A program made the translations under genes and the position numbers. The notes below the pieces were generated by a model that was given only the letters and a program-made list of their open reading frames with translations, was not told the DNA's origin and did no database searches. From NCBI GenBank assembly GCA_945643635.1, contig CALZFC010000005.1, positions 1,082,501-1,146,500 of the forward strand: a DNA stretch of 64,000 nucleotides. Reading direction: 5' to 3'. This DNA comes from Allodiplogaster sudhausi. Lineage: Eukaryota > Nematoda > Chromadorea > Rhabditida > Diplogasteridae. Positions 22,514-34,431 of the stretch are shown here, in pieces. Every line of letters begins with the position of its first letter. Position 1 is the stretch's first letter.

Positions 22514-24029
22514 GTTCATATCTAAACGCCTACTTATAACATAAATTAATAACTGGTTTATACCTGGATGCCCTCTGCACCAACTGGACCGAATGCATTG
22601 TCGGAGAGGTCGAGTTCCGTGAGACGTGTGCCTGCATTCATCATGGAGGAGCAGAGACTTCGCTCAAAGTAAAAAAAAGATTAATAAATCGAGCAATGAG
22701 GCTGGAATGAGCAGCTTGACCTGTTCTCTTATTTTTACTAGCAGTAAATTTATGATTACAATTATTATAACTTCGAGAATACCATCATAATGACCATTTC
22801 AATAAAGACGAGCCTGAAAAATCCCTTCTAAAGAAATAAAAGGGTTGCCAGATTCCGGTACCCCACACCTAGTGGCTCCTAAATTATCTCACTCTATTTT
22901 TGAAGAGATTTTTACTTTAGCTAATTCGGTTACTTTAGTCAGAAAGCGAGAGAAACAGGTAAATTTTTCTTTTGAATACCACACCCGTTTTTCAACCTCA
23001 TTTTTCAGCTACCACACTATGTTCTGAAAGACCACCCGGCATCCCTTTTATTCAGAGTTTCTAGGGCAGAAAAATAAGCGAAATTAGCAGAACAACTTCT
23101 TTATATAAAAAAACAATGTCCCTTACCAGGATTGGCGGGATCTCCGGTCTCAATCTTCCAGTGAACATGTCGCTCCAGAGAGCAAACTGAAAGAAATTAT
23201 TATCAATTGAAACACGAAATGACTAGTTGTTTACAGTTTTTTATATTTAAATCCAGCATTCTTAGCTTACAATTACTTTCATTAATTTTTTAAAAAACCA
23301 AGTATTGATTAAAAATCTCAACATTTCTCGGTTAATAAAAAAATAAACATAGCGAACGGGTGTTCAAGGACGATAGGCCTGACTGGCTGTATACATTTTG
23401 TGCTTAAAGTATAAGAAATTCAGCGAAAGAATTTGCAGAATTATATACAGTTATTATATACAGTAGTCTCACATCACAAAACCGTGTAAGTTTCATCAAT
23501 AAGAAAAGTTGATTTCAAAATGTGATGATATCTAGTAGGATTACACGCTGAATATGTACTGGAAATGGCTACACGGCCACCAAATTTTTTTTTCCTCGAG
23601 GACATATAATAATCTCTAATCAATTCTCCAAACAAAAATTAGCTGAGATAGCTTTGAAATAAACTACTACAAGATATCCGTTCTGTTCATTATCAGCCCG
23701 CAACATCCTTCCTCCATACAACCCACCTTCAACTGTAGTACAAACAAGAGGTCTTCCGACTGGCTAACCTTCAACTCCGGTGCTTCGACAGTGCTTGTGC
23801 GATGCGATCCCCTGCATCCACCCCGATGGTGTTTCCGCGGAGTTCGAGTGACACCAGTTGGTCATAACTCTCGATTAAGCTAGCCATCTCTTCCGCTGCA
23901 AAAAAAGGCCAGTAAACAAACGACCACGAATTATCTATTGCACAAACCATCGTCTCGAGTGTCGAGTTTCAGTTGTCTTCCAGCAAAGCTGAGACAAGTT
24001 GGCGAGGAATCCATTGCCACTGCGCTGAG

Positions 24030-25237
24030 AACAAGAACAAGATGAACGGTCAGGCAGAACTGTCGCAAAAAAAAATTAATAAAAAGAACGCGGTAGCAAG
24101 GCTTTAATGGTTCAAACATTTTAATACATTGCAGCCCAAACATGGAACATAAGCATAAAATGTTCTTTTGATCGTACACTGGTACCGCAGCCGTAAGCGG
24201 AAGCGTGGTTGTGCAGAGTAGAAGCATCTATGGTCAAGCAAGAGTCGCAACTGAATGGGAGTGAAGTGGAAAAGACAGAAAAGAGAGCAAGTTGCGGAGG
24301 AGAAATAGCAAGCGAAATGACGATAGGGCAGACAGCGAGAGAAATAACTAAGGGGTGAAGAGATATAAATTGTGATAGCGAGAAGAAGAGGAGCGCCGCC
24401 TCTATTAAGACGAGTTTTCCCGCGCCTTTTCACCTATTTCTACCGCCAACCAACATGCTACGCGAGCGAACTCAATTCGGAATAAATGGAAAACCACAAA
24501 CAGGCAGATTTCATCAGCAATCGGTAAATACGAACGTAATCAGATGGTTAAACAAACTATTGGCGTAACTGCGCTTCAAAAGTTAAACGAACACGCCGAA
24601 CAAGCAAAAACAAATACTTTAAAAGTGCGAAGACTCACGTGGAAACCACATTGGCAACCTTTTCGAAATTCAAAATAAATTTGAAATTGAGACATTCGCT
24701 CCGGCGTCTTGTGTGTGAATCACAAAACTAAAGTGCCAGAACAAAATACCAATTATTGAAATTTTTCGTCATAAAAGTGGATTATTCTACCAATATTCAA
24801 AAAGGGCGTAAAAAATAAGGAGAATTTTATTTATTAAAGCTGAGTTAAAATTTGTCTACGCTACAGAAAATTAAGATCATATGCCGACTGTGTTGTCAAT
24901 GTACATATTTGCAAGTGCGATATATGAATTGTTTTTAACCGTATGATTGCAATCCGTTCAAGACATCTATGCTACTGAATTGTAATTATAACTGTATTTC
25001 GCTGTGCGAATGACCTCTGCTTCTCGCTGTCCTCTTCTTCCGCCTTCCAATACGAAAATCTTTCGCACGCGTAAGTTGGCCATGTCGGGCAAATCTCTCT
25101 CGGATGTGTAAAGGATGTTATCTTCACTGTTTGCGTTTCAACAACACTTCTTTAACAAGAAACATTTATAGCGAATATAATATGCGGGGTGAAATGTGAA
25201 CAGGAAGGAGGTGGAGGAGGGATAGAACGGGGCCTCC
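24030..25237. other. Upstream region of the RanGAP copy and 3' flank of Argonaute
   Basis: Bases 24030-24450 probably contain the RanGAP promoter/outron. The remainder is AT-rich. I see no exon, element termini or RNA gene. Confidence 0.4.
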
Positions 25238-25790
25238 TTACACGAAGTACATCCGACCCTTGAAGTTCTCCGTCACGGTGACGTATTCCTGCAACGAGTC
25301 CATTATTACCTCGTATATAATCTCTATTTGAAGCATTGATTGACCTGAAGAGTGGAGTCGGCACTGGCATTCGTGGTGGAAAGCCCGTCGCCGGAGCCAC
25401 CGAGATTGGAGCTGCTGGCAGGGCGAGGGGAGATGCTTCCGGCTGAAGACAGAGTAATACGGTATTTTCCATTTCCAGGACCTGGCATTCCTTGCACTCC
25501 CTCTTACTCTCCTCACACAACCAACCCCTGAGAATGCCGCTTCCACTTCGCCTTCCATTGCCGTGCAGGGAAGTGCTGGAAGAGGATGCCGAAGCCTCGC
25601 CACTCGCGCTTATCCCGTACGAGTCGGAGTCGTTCATCCCGCTGCAACCATTTTTGTTCTGCTCTCTGTCTCTCTTCTCTCTCTCTCTCTCTCTCTCACT
25701 CGCACTGTCACTTTCTCTTTCTCTCTCACTGTCATTTTATCTCTTTCTTTCTCTCTCTCACTTTCTCTCTCACTCACTCACCTTCCCTCC

Positions 25791-25823
<33 letters not shown>

Positions 25824-25962
25824 AACAAACAGCTTTCTCTTGACGTGGCAGCGCGCCCTGGTGGCCACCAGATGAGCGTAGTATACGGGCGCGGGAATCG
25901 AGACGGATCGTGTGCAGCGACCGTAGGTGTGGCAGAGGCTGCAAGGAAAGAGCCAGAGGGGT

Positions 25963-26016
<54 letters not shown>

Positions 26017-29000
26017 GGAGAGCTCGGGAGAGAAAGAGTGGAGGGAGAGAGGGAGAGAGAATCGCTCGGTAACTCACCTGTACGTGAGGACCTGCATCTC
26101 GTCGGCCGTGAAGTTGTTGTCGTCCCAGAGGACGTGGTATTTGGAGGGGCGGGAGGTGCCTGAATCGAAATGGATATTCCTCGGGAATCATACATATTTT
26201 ACTTGCTTATCATCTCGAACCCTGAATGCCAAAATGAGAGCAGAGGAAGAAGTCGAAGCCGTCTGGAGAGACAATTGACGTGTCCACCTCAACGATAAAC
26301 GATCAATAGTTAAAGTTTCCCCACTCAAACAAGTTCGAATCCAAACAGACCGTAGTGCCCGGCGGGATGTTCTTGGCCTTGCCAACTCGATCTTGCGCAT
26401 TCTTCGCAAAGAGACGGACGTGGTGACGCTTCTGGACGACGACGTAGCTGAATTTTTAAAAACGTTAAATGTAGGAATTATTGACCAAGAATAAAACACA
26501 AACGTGATGGGCGGCTTGTAGTCGGCGGAGAGAGTGAGGCAGGCAGATCGAATTCCCTGCATCTCCTCACGGAGAACCTACAAGCAATCTTCCGCTTGTC
26601 CGATTCTAATCCTCCCCCTTGAGACCCTCGCCTGACCTCTGCAAACTGTCCGTCCGAGACGCCGTCTCTGTAGACGATGATGCGGGATGGCTTCTGCTGC
26701 GTGTTCCGGTAGAAGGCGATGAGTCTCTCTCGCACTGCATCGCACACGTACACAACGGACTCGCGCGTCTTGCGCTGCACCTGCACATTCAATGGGGAGT
26801 ATTCAAGGATCCCTTCCAAGCTAAAGAAGGTACCGTCTCTTTTTCGCGCACCCACCCAGCCTTACCGGTTTCTCTTTCCACCTTCCCTCTTTTTCTCGCC
26901 AGCCCACTTCTCCTCCCTCTTTCTCTCTTCAATGACTGGCCTTGACATTGGCAGCGTATGACTGCGGGAAGAGATCGACGTTGGCGACGATGGCGGCGAC
27001 GGAGGGCATGGAGTTGCGCTCTTCGATCATCGTCGGATGAGTCACGTCGATGCCGAACACGATGGTCGGCACGTCGATCAGGTACCTGCATTCATTTTCA
27101 TTATTAAATACATCAATCAGCTCCAACAAACAAAGTCGAATAACTTATCAGTAATCAGGAACAGCAAACATTCTTACTGCTGAGTAATGGCGTCCGGGAG
27201 GACGCGGCTGTTGATGCCGCCCAGCTTCATGTTCAGCTTCAGCACAATGTTGGCGCAGGTGGCGGGAGAGGGACGCGAGATGTTCTTGAAGAGAACGCAC
27301 TGAGACATCACTCCGAACGTCATGTCCGAGCACTCCTTCACAGTCACTGCAATTTGAATTTCCCGCCAATCCCCCAGGGTCGGTTCCTGATTTCAAAGCG
27401 TACTGTAAATGTCGCTGTTCTTTGCCGGCAGGACAACAATGATGAGATCACAGATGGTGCCAGTCTGCGTGTACTCGTTGAGGATGTCGCCGAAGAGGGC
27501 GATGATGTCATCCTTGGTTCGGCCGTACTTCACGAGGTCGGGCCACTGAGGGAACTGGAGCCCCATCGCGGTCGCCTGGAATAGTCAATGACTAGCTAGT
27601 TTATCGATTGATAAGCAATTGTTGATTAAACTTCATCATAACACCATGCCCAGGGGATAGCCGAGGGCCGAAAATATCCGGCCCCGGCCCCCGTGGTCGG
27701 CCACCTCTGGCCATGCCCACCTTGTTATGGAGTCCGCCACAGAATGCCTGGAGAGTCGCCTGCTCTCGCTGGCCAACCAGAGCAATGAGCGAGTAGGCAC
27801 GGCACATCGCGGGCAGGAAGAGCGACTGGTTGTCGAGGGACCATGCTCCGTCTCGCGGCTGCACCACGGGGTCCTTGAAGGAAAACATGGATTGGCGGGA
27901 AATTTAAATTTAAATCCTGTAGACCAGAGAACCTGTCGACGCATGTTCTGGCCAAAGAGGAGATTGGGCGGCGGGAGGACGCGGCCAACGGGTTCGACCA
28001 TCTGAGTGGAGAGCGAGAGGCCGAACTCGGCCAGGAAGGGGTCGCCAGTGAAGGACGCCTCGCCCACAAGGGCCTGGATACGTGCCTCGCGCTGGCAAGC
28101 ATCCACGGCCACGGCCTTAAATAGGAGAGAGGATGACGTCATGTCAATCTATGCAAGGTCAGCTGGGTTTAAAAAAAGTAACAATCTATTTTAGAAAAGC
28201 ACTCTCTCCAGAGCCATACCACACCTACAGTATGACGTACAAATTCTGTATTCGACTTGCGGGCACCAAAACCACCTCTACCCAGCCCTATTTTCCCAAG
28301 CAGTCGACAGTAGTATTTATTCCGTGATTGTCAGCTGATATCAGAACATACCCGAATGATAGTGCTCGTTTGCTTCTCCGTCAGTCGCTTGTTGTACTTC
28401 TGGGGGACGTCAAGGACGCAAACCTGAACGAGTTATTTTTTTTTAATTTGGCGGGCTATTTAATTTTTTAACCTCAAGTGGATAGTAGATGCTGCGAGAG
28501 GTTGGGCCCACGTGGACACAGGGGAGATTCGGGAATTGGAGCTTCTGAAGACATTTGATTGTTAACTTCTTTGTTTTGTTGGCAGAATGTTGATGATTGG
28601 TCACAAATTAACAACTAGTAGCTTACGGTGTATCTTTTCTCAAAGTATTCAGCGACGGTGGTCTTGAATTCGCCACCGTCTTCAGTGGTGGAGAGGAAGC
28701 TGAGCTGACTGGCGGGCAGCTGGAGAGAGTTAATGCGGAAGACGCGAACAACGCCGGGGCGGTGCGAGATGCGCACCCGGAGACCCTGCAAGTCAATTAG
28801 AATAGGGCGTCATCCAGTACTCCCTGCCCACACTCGGCCATACAATAACAAGGGCGGGTTACACCCATGGTGATATGTGCCATGGGGAGAGAACCAAGGT
28901 GGAATGAATCAAGCAGCTGATGCTGACCTTGACAGCATCGGCGAGGACGAAAAGCTCTTGGCTCGAGAGGGAGAATTCGGGGTAGAGCGTCTCAGCCTGT

Positions 29001-32000
29001 AAGTGCTCGTTTCATTCACTTTAGTTTTTAGTTAATTCAAATCAATTCCAATCCTCCGCTTATCAAGGAGTACAGCCGATAGAGCCCAAATACGAACCGA
29101 AAGAGCACCGCCAAGAGTGTTTGAGTGAATACTTCCTCTGGGAGGCGAGGATCCGCTGCCGCGTCCGCCGCGGAATCCACCACCGCCTCTGCCGCCGCGT
29201 CCACCACGGCCGCTGCCACCCCCGCCTCCTCCACTTCGCTCGTTCAGAATCTACGAATTCAGCTATTTCAGAGAACTCAACTTTCTTTTTACAAAGACTA
29301 CACAACGAAATCAAGCAAGCCAGGCTAGAATATTGCCAAAATTAGGGTGTAGTGATCTTTTGTCGGCCAGATATGAGATTTCGAAATATGATGTCATACT
29401 TCCCATTCTCGTACCTCGCACATGAACTGGACGAGTGACATGCGCGACTTGTAGAAGACGGTGTGAGCAACTGGAATGGGGAGAGGTGAAGTTTAGCAAT
29501 ATCACAGATTAGCAGCAGACAATTCAACGATGTGGCCCCCCGTACTGTCAATGTTGAGGAGTGGCTTGGAGTCGGAGCAAGTGTGCGCAGCCGAGAAGAA
29601 GCCCTGCCAGAGCTCCTTGCCACCCTCGAGATCAACGACGTCATGCTGACCACGCGGGATACGGTAGAAGGACGACTTGAATGGGTAGAACAGAGATGAT
29701 TTCCTGAAGGTAGAGAGAGAGAGAGAGAGAGAGAGCAGAGAAGTACGAGATGCTGACTGGAGAAGCGGGCAGTTGTTTCCCTGGCGGAATACAATGTCGA
29801 TGACTTGGATTGGAGTGAGCACTTGGGTGTCTTGGTTGTTCGTGTTCACTCTGTAAGAGAGCGAATCAATCATGATTAACTCGATCGATAGCTGTACGTC
29901 GACCAACTTGGAGAGGTCCATGAGAATGGGGCCGACGGTCTGGAGAGCGACTGCACAGTGAGTGGTCTCGCGAGGGTCGCGCGCCAGCGAGACGTTGCAG
30001 TCCAGGCGGCACTGCAAATCTTCGTACAGTGAGTATCTTTTCCAATTCTCTTAAAATTATAGGATATCATTGGGAAAAGAGAAACTGACGGATTGTTTGC
30101 TTTCTGGGAAGGGAAGAAGCATGGGAGAGTAGAGCTGGTGAGCGCCGTCGAAGGCGAGAGCGAAGCGACGAGGGAAGACGGAAGGGTGCTCGAGGACGGC
30201 CTGCCAGAAGATGGCACGCGTCTCCTCTCTGCGAGAGAGAGAGAGAGAGAGGTGCTAGAGAAGCAGGAGGGACAGAGGGAGAGAGAGAGAGAGGGTGCTA
30301 GAGAAGCAGGAGGGACAGAGGGAGGGAGAGAGAGAGAGAGGGAGAGAGGGTGCTAGAGAAGCAGGAGGGGCAGAGGGGGAGAGAGAGAGAGGAGAGAGAG
30401 AGGGTGCTAGAGAAGCAGGAGGGACAGAGGGAGGGAGAGAGAGAGAGGGAGAGAGGGTGCTAGAGAAGCAGGAGGGACAGAGGGGGAGAGAGAGAGAGAG
30501 GAGAGAGGGTGCTAGAGAAGCAGGAGGGACAGAGGGAGAGAGAGAGAGGAGAGAGGGTGCTAGAGAAGCAGGAGGGACAGAGGGAGGGAGAGAGAGAGAG
30601 GGAGAGAGGGTGCTAGAGAAGCAGGAGGGACAGAGGGGGAGAGAGAGAGGGAGAGAGGGTGCTAGAGAAGCAGGAGGGACAGAGGGGGAGAGAGAGAGAG
30701 AGAGGAGAGAGGGTGCTAGAGAAGCAGGAGGGACAGAGGGAGGGAGAGAGAGAGAGGGATAGAGGGTGCTAGAGAAGCAGGAGGGACAGAGGGAGAGAGA
30801 GAGAGGAGAGAGGGTGCTAGAGAAGCAGGAGGGACAGAGGGGGAGAGAGAGAGAGAGGAGAGAGGGTGCTAGAGAAGCAGGAGGGACAGAGGGAGAGAGA
30901 GAGAGGAGAGAGGGTGCTAGAGAAGCAGGAGGGACAGAGGGAGGGAGAGAGAGAGAGGGATAGAGGGTGCTAGAGAAGCAGGAGGGACAGAGGGAGAGAG
31001 AGAGAGGATAGAGGGTGCTAGAGAAGCAGGAGGGACAGAGGGAGGGAGAGAGAGAGAGAGGGAGAGAGGGTGCTAGAGAAGCAGGAGGGACAGAGGGGGA
31101 GAGAGAGAGAGAGGGTGCTAGAGAAGCAGGAGGGACAGAGGGAGAGAGAGAGAGGAGAGAGGGTGCTAGAGAAGCAGGAGGGACAGAGGGAGGGAGAGAG
31201 AGAGAGAGGGAGAGAGGGTGCTAGAGAAGCAGGAGGGACAGAGGGGGAGAGAGAGAGAGAGGAGAGAGGGTGCTAGAGAAGCAGGAGGGACAGAGGGAGG
31301 GAGAGAGAGAGAGGGAGAGAGGGTGCTAGAGAAGCAGGAGGGACAGAGGGAGAGAGAGAGAGAGAGGAGAGAGGGTGCTAGAGAAGCAGGAGGGACAGAG
31401 AGAGAGAGAGGGAGGAGAGAGGGTGCTAGAGAAGCAGGAGGGACAGAGGGAGGGAGAGAGAGAGAGGGAGAGAGGGTGCTAGAGAAGCAGGAGGGACAGA
31501 GGGAGAGAGAGAGAGAGAGGAGAGAGGGTGCTAGAGAAGCAGGAGGGACAGAGAGAGAGGAGAGAGGGTGCTAGAGAAGCAGGAGGGACAGAGGGAGAGA
31601 GAGAGATCGCACCTGTCCACCTTGCGAGTGCCAGGATGGTGCACTTCCACGTGGTACTGGTGGATCATCATGCCGGGAGTGCTGAAGTCGACCGAGAAGA
31701 AGTTTGCCTGAAAGAACATGGATTAATAAATTAAAGTATTCATTGTGTTTAAATAGCCTGAAACTGTCATCCTTTTAAGGAGGAGCTTCTAAAAGTGGCT
31801 GGAAAAGAAGAAGCTGGCCTTGAGTGGAATGGGCCTGCCGAAAGAGCCGATGCCGGGTCGGCTGGCGACCTCGCGAATGTTCATCGTTGCAAGCTCCTGG
31901 ATCGCATTCATTTGCTATAGTATTATTATTTTTCTCTATTTAAAATACTCATAGTAGTATTATATTGTAATATATATGAATTTTAGCTATAGACCACTCC

Positions 32001-32337
32001 AAAGTGGAGATATTTTTCAGAGTTACATTAGCTTTACCTGTAGAAGACTGGGCGAGAGGTCCCGAGGGGAGGCAGTGAGACGAGAGGCCAAAGAAGTGGT
32101 CGAGCGAGTCTTCGACGCCGAGACAACCGGCGAGGAGCTTGAGACATCTGCAAAGTGAGAAGTAGATGTCAACATATTTGCATCATTTCTAGATGACACC
32201 ATCCTAATGAGCGGCTGACTTTTCGGAAAACAAAATTCTTTCCAGAGACTTATAGAGAATTCTTACCAGAGATTGTTTTGAAGACAAAGAAAAGAAAGCT
32301 CACTTGACAGCTCGTCTGGACGGTCGTTATTCACCAT
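25238..32337 (-). CDS. Argonaute protein (AGO clade, RGG insertion at PAZ)
   Basis: About 28 exons fit on minus, from ATG at 32337 (exons 32304-32337, 32038-32147, 31819-31914, 31613-31707 ...) to the stop at 25238, about 1,020 residues. A Ser-rich N-terminus precedes [19 protein letters not shown] (N domain). [20 protein letters not shown] leads into PAZ (about residues 280-470: FMCE, then [20 protein letters not shown]). MID and PIWI follow. PIWI motifs are [19 protein letters not shown] and [11 protein letters not shown], so the catalytic D-D-H ligands are kept and slicing is plausible. It ends KGRMYFV, the usual Argonaute C-terminus. A 51-codon exon (29098-29250) adds an RGG-rich loop. 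Two introns start with GC (after 31819 and 26941). An acceptor about 20 bases before the ATG suggests trans-splicing. It would bind small RNAs for silencing. Sequence differs from ALG-1/AGO2 in PIWI; the subclade is unsure. Confidence 0.93.
25660..26065. repeat. CT and GA arrays in Argonaute 3' introns
   Basis: Two arrays flank the exon encoding [11 protein letters not shown] on plus at 25668-25824 and GA on plus at 25968-26062. They are in adjacent introns and opposite in strand bias. Confidence 0.9.
29098..29250 (-). other. RGG-rich exon inserted at the PAZ domain
   Basis: This exon reads [20 protein letters not shown] and continues with RGG and FRGGRGS repeats, then [10 protein letters not shown]. 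It joins FMCE (exon ending about 29414) to AETLYPEF (exon at about 28930-28998), both phase 0. In ordinary Argonautes this stretch is a short linker at the start of PAZ. RGG motifs are typical substrates for arginine methylation and Tudor-domain binding; that is inference here. Confidence 0.75.
30230..31607. repeat. Minisatellite, about 27 units of about 50 bp, in Argonaute intron 4
   Basis: The core GGTGCTAGAGAAGCAGGAGG recurs about 27 times between 30251 and 31589, each followed by GACAGAGGGA and a GA tract of variable length. It fills nearly all of the intron between exons 31613-31707 and about 30085-30228. Long plus-strand open frames (Arg-Glu-Gly-Ala repeats) are by-products of the repeat, not a gene. 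Confidence 0.95.
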
Positions 32338-32339
32338 CC

Positions 32340-33803
32340 TTGATGAAGAATCGAGAAACTGAAAGCAATCGGAATTATTCAACACAAATAACACTATAAT
32401 TTGGTCATCAAATTGATAACGCAAGTATTAGATGAGGGAGAAAGAAATGGTGAAAGAGAGACAGAGGAAAGAGATAGGGAGAGGGAGGGCAAAGTAACCT
32501 CGGAGAGATCCGGAAGAGCCGACCGACTGAGGTCGGAGCAGGAGAGCGGAATGAGTGGAGAAATGGCGAGTGAGACGCATCATCATCGTTCGCTGCCGCC
32601 TGTCCTAATTGCATATGCATCAAATGAAAATTAGGAAATCATAAGAGCAATATTCAAAACAAAGTCATAGCAAATACGCATAAAATGTGACCTAGTAAAA
32701 GCTCTTTTGGTTGCCTTCAAGAAACCCAAACTATCAAAAAGCAATGCAAAGACGTAGAAAAAGAAAGCAAGTGACAAGGAGAAAAAGGCAAGACTAGCAG
32801 TGAAGAATAGCGATGTTTAGAAACGGTGAAAAGAAAGTAAGGAGAGAGCCAAGAGATAGAGAGAGCGAGAGATCTTGCCGAGTGTAAAAAAAAGGAAACA
32901 TCATTTTTCTTAATATTCGAAGAACAATTATAAATAAACAGTATCTCCGCGAACAAAGAAGTTCCTGCCAAGGGGGGAAAGAATCACTTAAGACCTAACT
33001 GAGGAATTAGCTTGGAATAGCAGTTGAAACAGTGGCATTTTGGTATCGTCTTGTTCAGCAGAATCCTCCTTACGAGTTGGAGAGAGAGAGAGAGAGAGAG
33101 AGGAAATGGAGAGTGGAAGGACGGAGCAGCAGAAGAACGAGAATGACAACGGAAGTTATCTTGGGAATCGAGAGGAGGAAACGAAGAGGAGAGCAGAGAC
33201 AACCGAAGAAGAGCCCGCAACGTGTGCACAAAGGGATGACCGCGCACTTGCTCACACTCTCTATACCATCTCTCTCTCTCCCTCGCTCTCTTATTGATAG
33301 GTGTGAATATGACTAACGAGAATAGAAGAGTCAGCGGATTCAGCGGCAAGGAAGGCAGAGTCGGTTGGATAGGGAGAGCGATGAGACAGCGGCAGATTGA
33401 GTAGTCCGCCAGCAGTGGCGCCTCTCCATCCACATCCCATTCTCAAAGATTATCGTCAATAACTTTCCTCATCTCTAAACCCATCAGATATGTCAAACTA
33501 ATGTCATTCAACACTCCTCCCACTAAAATGTTATCTCGTCTTTACCTGAACCTTTTTTATCAGCATTAAACCAATCAGAAACATTAATGAAGTAAAAATT
33601 GTTAACATAAACCACACAGAATAATATTACCACAGAAGACAAATTAAGCCATCCTTCAACACTTCAAGCAGGTTTAAAACCTGGATTGCTTAGAATGGTC
33701 AAAGTGCAAGAGGAAATTTACAGAATATCATCAGGTTTAGAAGACTCAAAATTAGCATGCATAATCCACATCGCCCATGCTTTAATATATTCGTTATTCA
33801 TCT
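32340..33803. other. Argonaute upstream region
   Basis: An AG acceptor (GCTTTCAG) about 20 bases upstream of the Argonaute ATG is a likely spliced-leader site. Beyond it lie GA-rich stretches (32440-32500, 33080-33110) and AT-rich sequence. Open frames are low-complexity. No gene is called. Confidence 0.4.
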
Positions 33804-33950
33804 TTTATTGTATCTTCAGGCGTAACATTCAGACTAGACATCCATCCCCTTGAGTGTTCATTGCCCCTAACGTCGCAGAGACGTTAGGGGCTATGAAGAC
33901 TCAAGGGGATGGATGCCGAGTCTGAATATTACGCTTGAAGATACAATAAA
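33804..33950. repeat. 147 bp near-perfect palindrome (long hairpin)
   Basis: Two arms of 71 bases (33804-33874 and 33880-33950) pair across a 5-base loop (GCAGA), with about eight mismatches. Shared blocks include CATCCATCCCCTTGAG and GCCCCTAACGTC. It lies in the spacer between the Argonaute and PHD-finger genes. It may be a small fold-back element or a precursor of double-stranded RNA. No flanking duplication is clear. Confidence 0.8.
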
Positions 33951-34431
33951 GGAAGAGGAGCATGAGAAGATCAATTAGGTGCATCTACAGGAATTATTAT
34001 ATAAACAGCCTTAAAAAAAGCAAATTATGTCAAGTATCTGATTAAATGCAAGTAAAAAGAATATGAGAAGGATGAATGCGAATCAACAAATCATTAGCAT
34101 GGTGGACAAAATGGGGCAATGTTATTTTGCAGAAAATAAGAGAAGAAAGAAGGAGATTATTGGTGAATTTGATCATTAATGTACCGTAGTCGGCTGAATA
34201 ATAGAACAACGTTGTTTTAAAAGATGAGTGGTGAGCTAAGAGATCTGAAACTAGTTTGGATGATGAACACAAGAGTGAAACGACGCCGGAACTACAGTTA
34301 CCACTGGAAACATAATGGCAGAAAAAAGGCGCAAGTAAAAGCAGAATGGAGAGAAATACAAAGGAAATGACACGGAGAACGAGGGGGGACATAGGCAAAA
34401 CGGGAGATCCAAACGTTTCCTTTGCTCCTCT

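Larger units (their letters stand above)
20403..24014 (-). pseudogene. RanGAP1 partial tandem copy (LRR part only, frameshifted exon 2)
   Basis: This copy repeats exons 1-10 of the full gene, introns included, at very high identity (compare 17070-18360 with 20760-21990). It has the start codon (24014; MDSSPTCLSFAGRQLKL) preceded by a TTGTTCTCAG acceptor nine bases upstream, suggesting spliced-leader trans-splicing. Exon 2 (23769-23895) lacks one C of a CCC run, so the frame ends in TGA just before the exon 2 donor. Exons 3-9 are intact. Exon 10 diverges after HELGAG and ends in a short unrelated tail at 20403. The acidic tail and C-terminal domain are missing. It carries a MITE (22294-22513) the other copy lacks. 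Without correction of the indel it cannot make RanGAP. Confidence 0.8.

Noticed and set aside
30230..31607. CRISPR-like regular repeats
   Set aside because: The spacing is regular, but the spacers are only GA dinucleotide variants and the genome is eukaryotic with introns; this is a minisatellite.
30093..31734. Series of plus-strand open frames of up to 155 codons rich in Arg, Glu and Gly
   Set aside because: They are translations of the minisatellite in the Argonaute intron; the repeat length variation shifts frame repeatedly and no start, domain or splice signal is associated.
25238..32337. Assignment of the Argonaute as the ALG-1/AGO2 miRNA type
   Set aside because: PIWI has FGIDVTHPT with an [16 protein letters not shown] segment rather than the FGCDVTHPPAGD-type segment of ALG-1/AGO2, so I leave the clade open.
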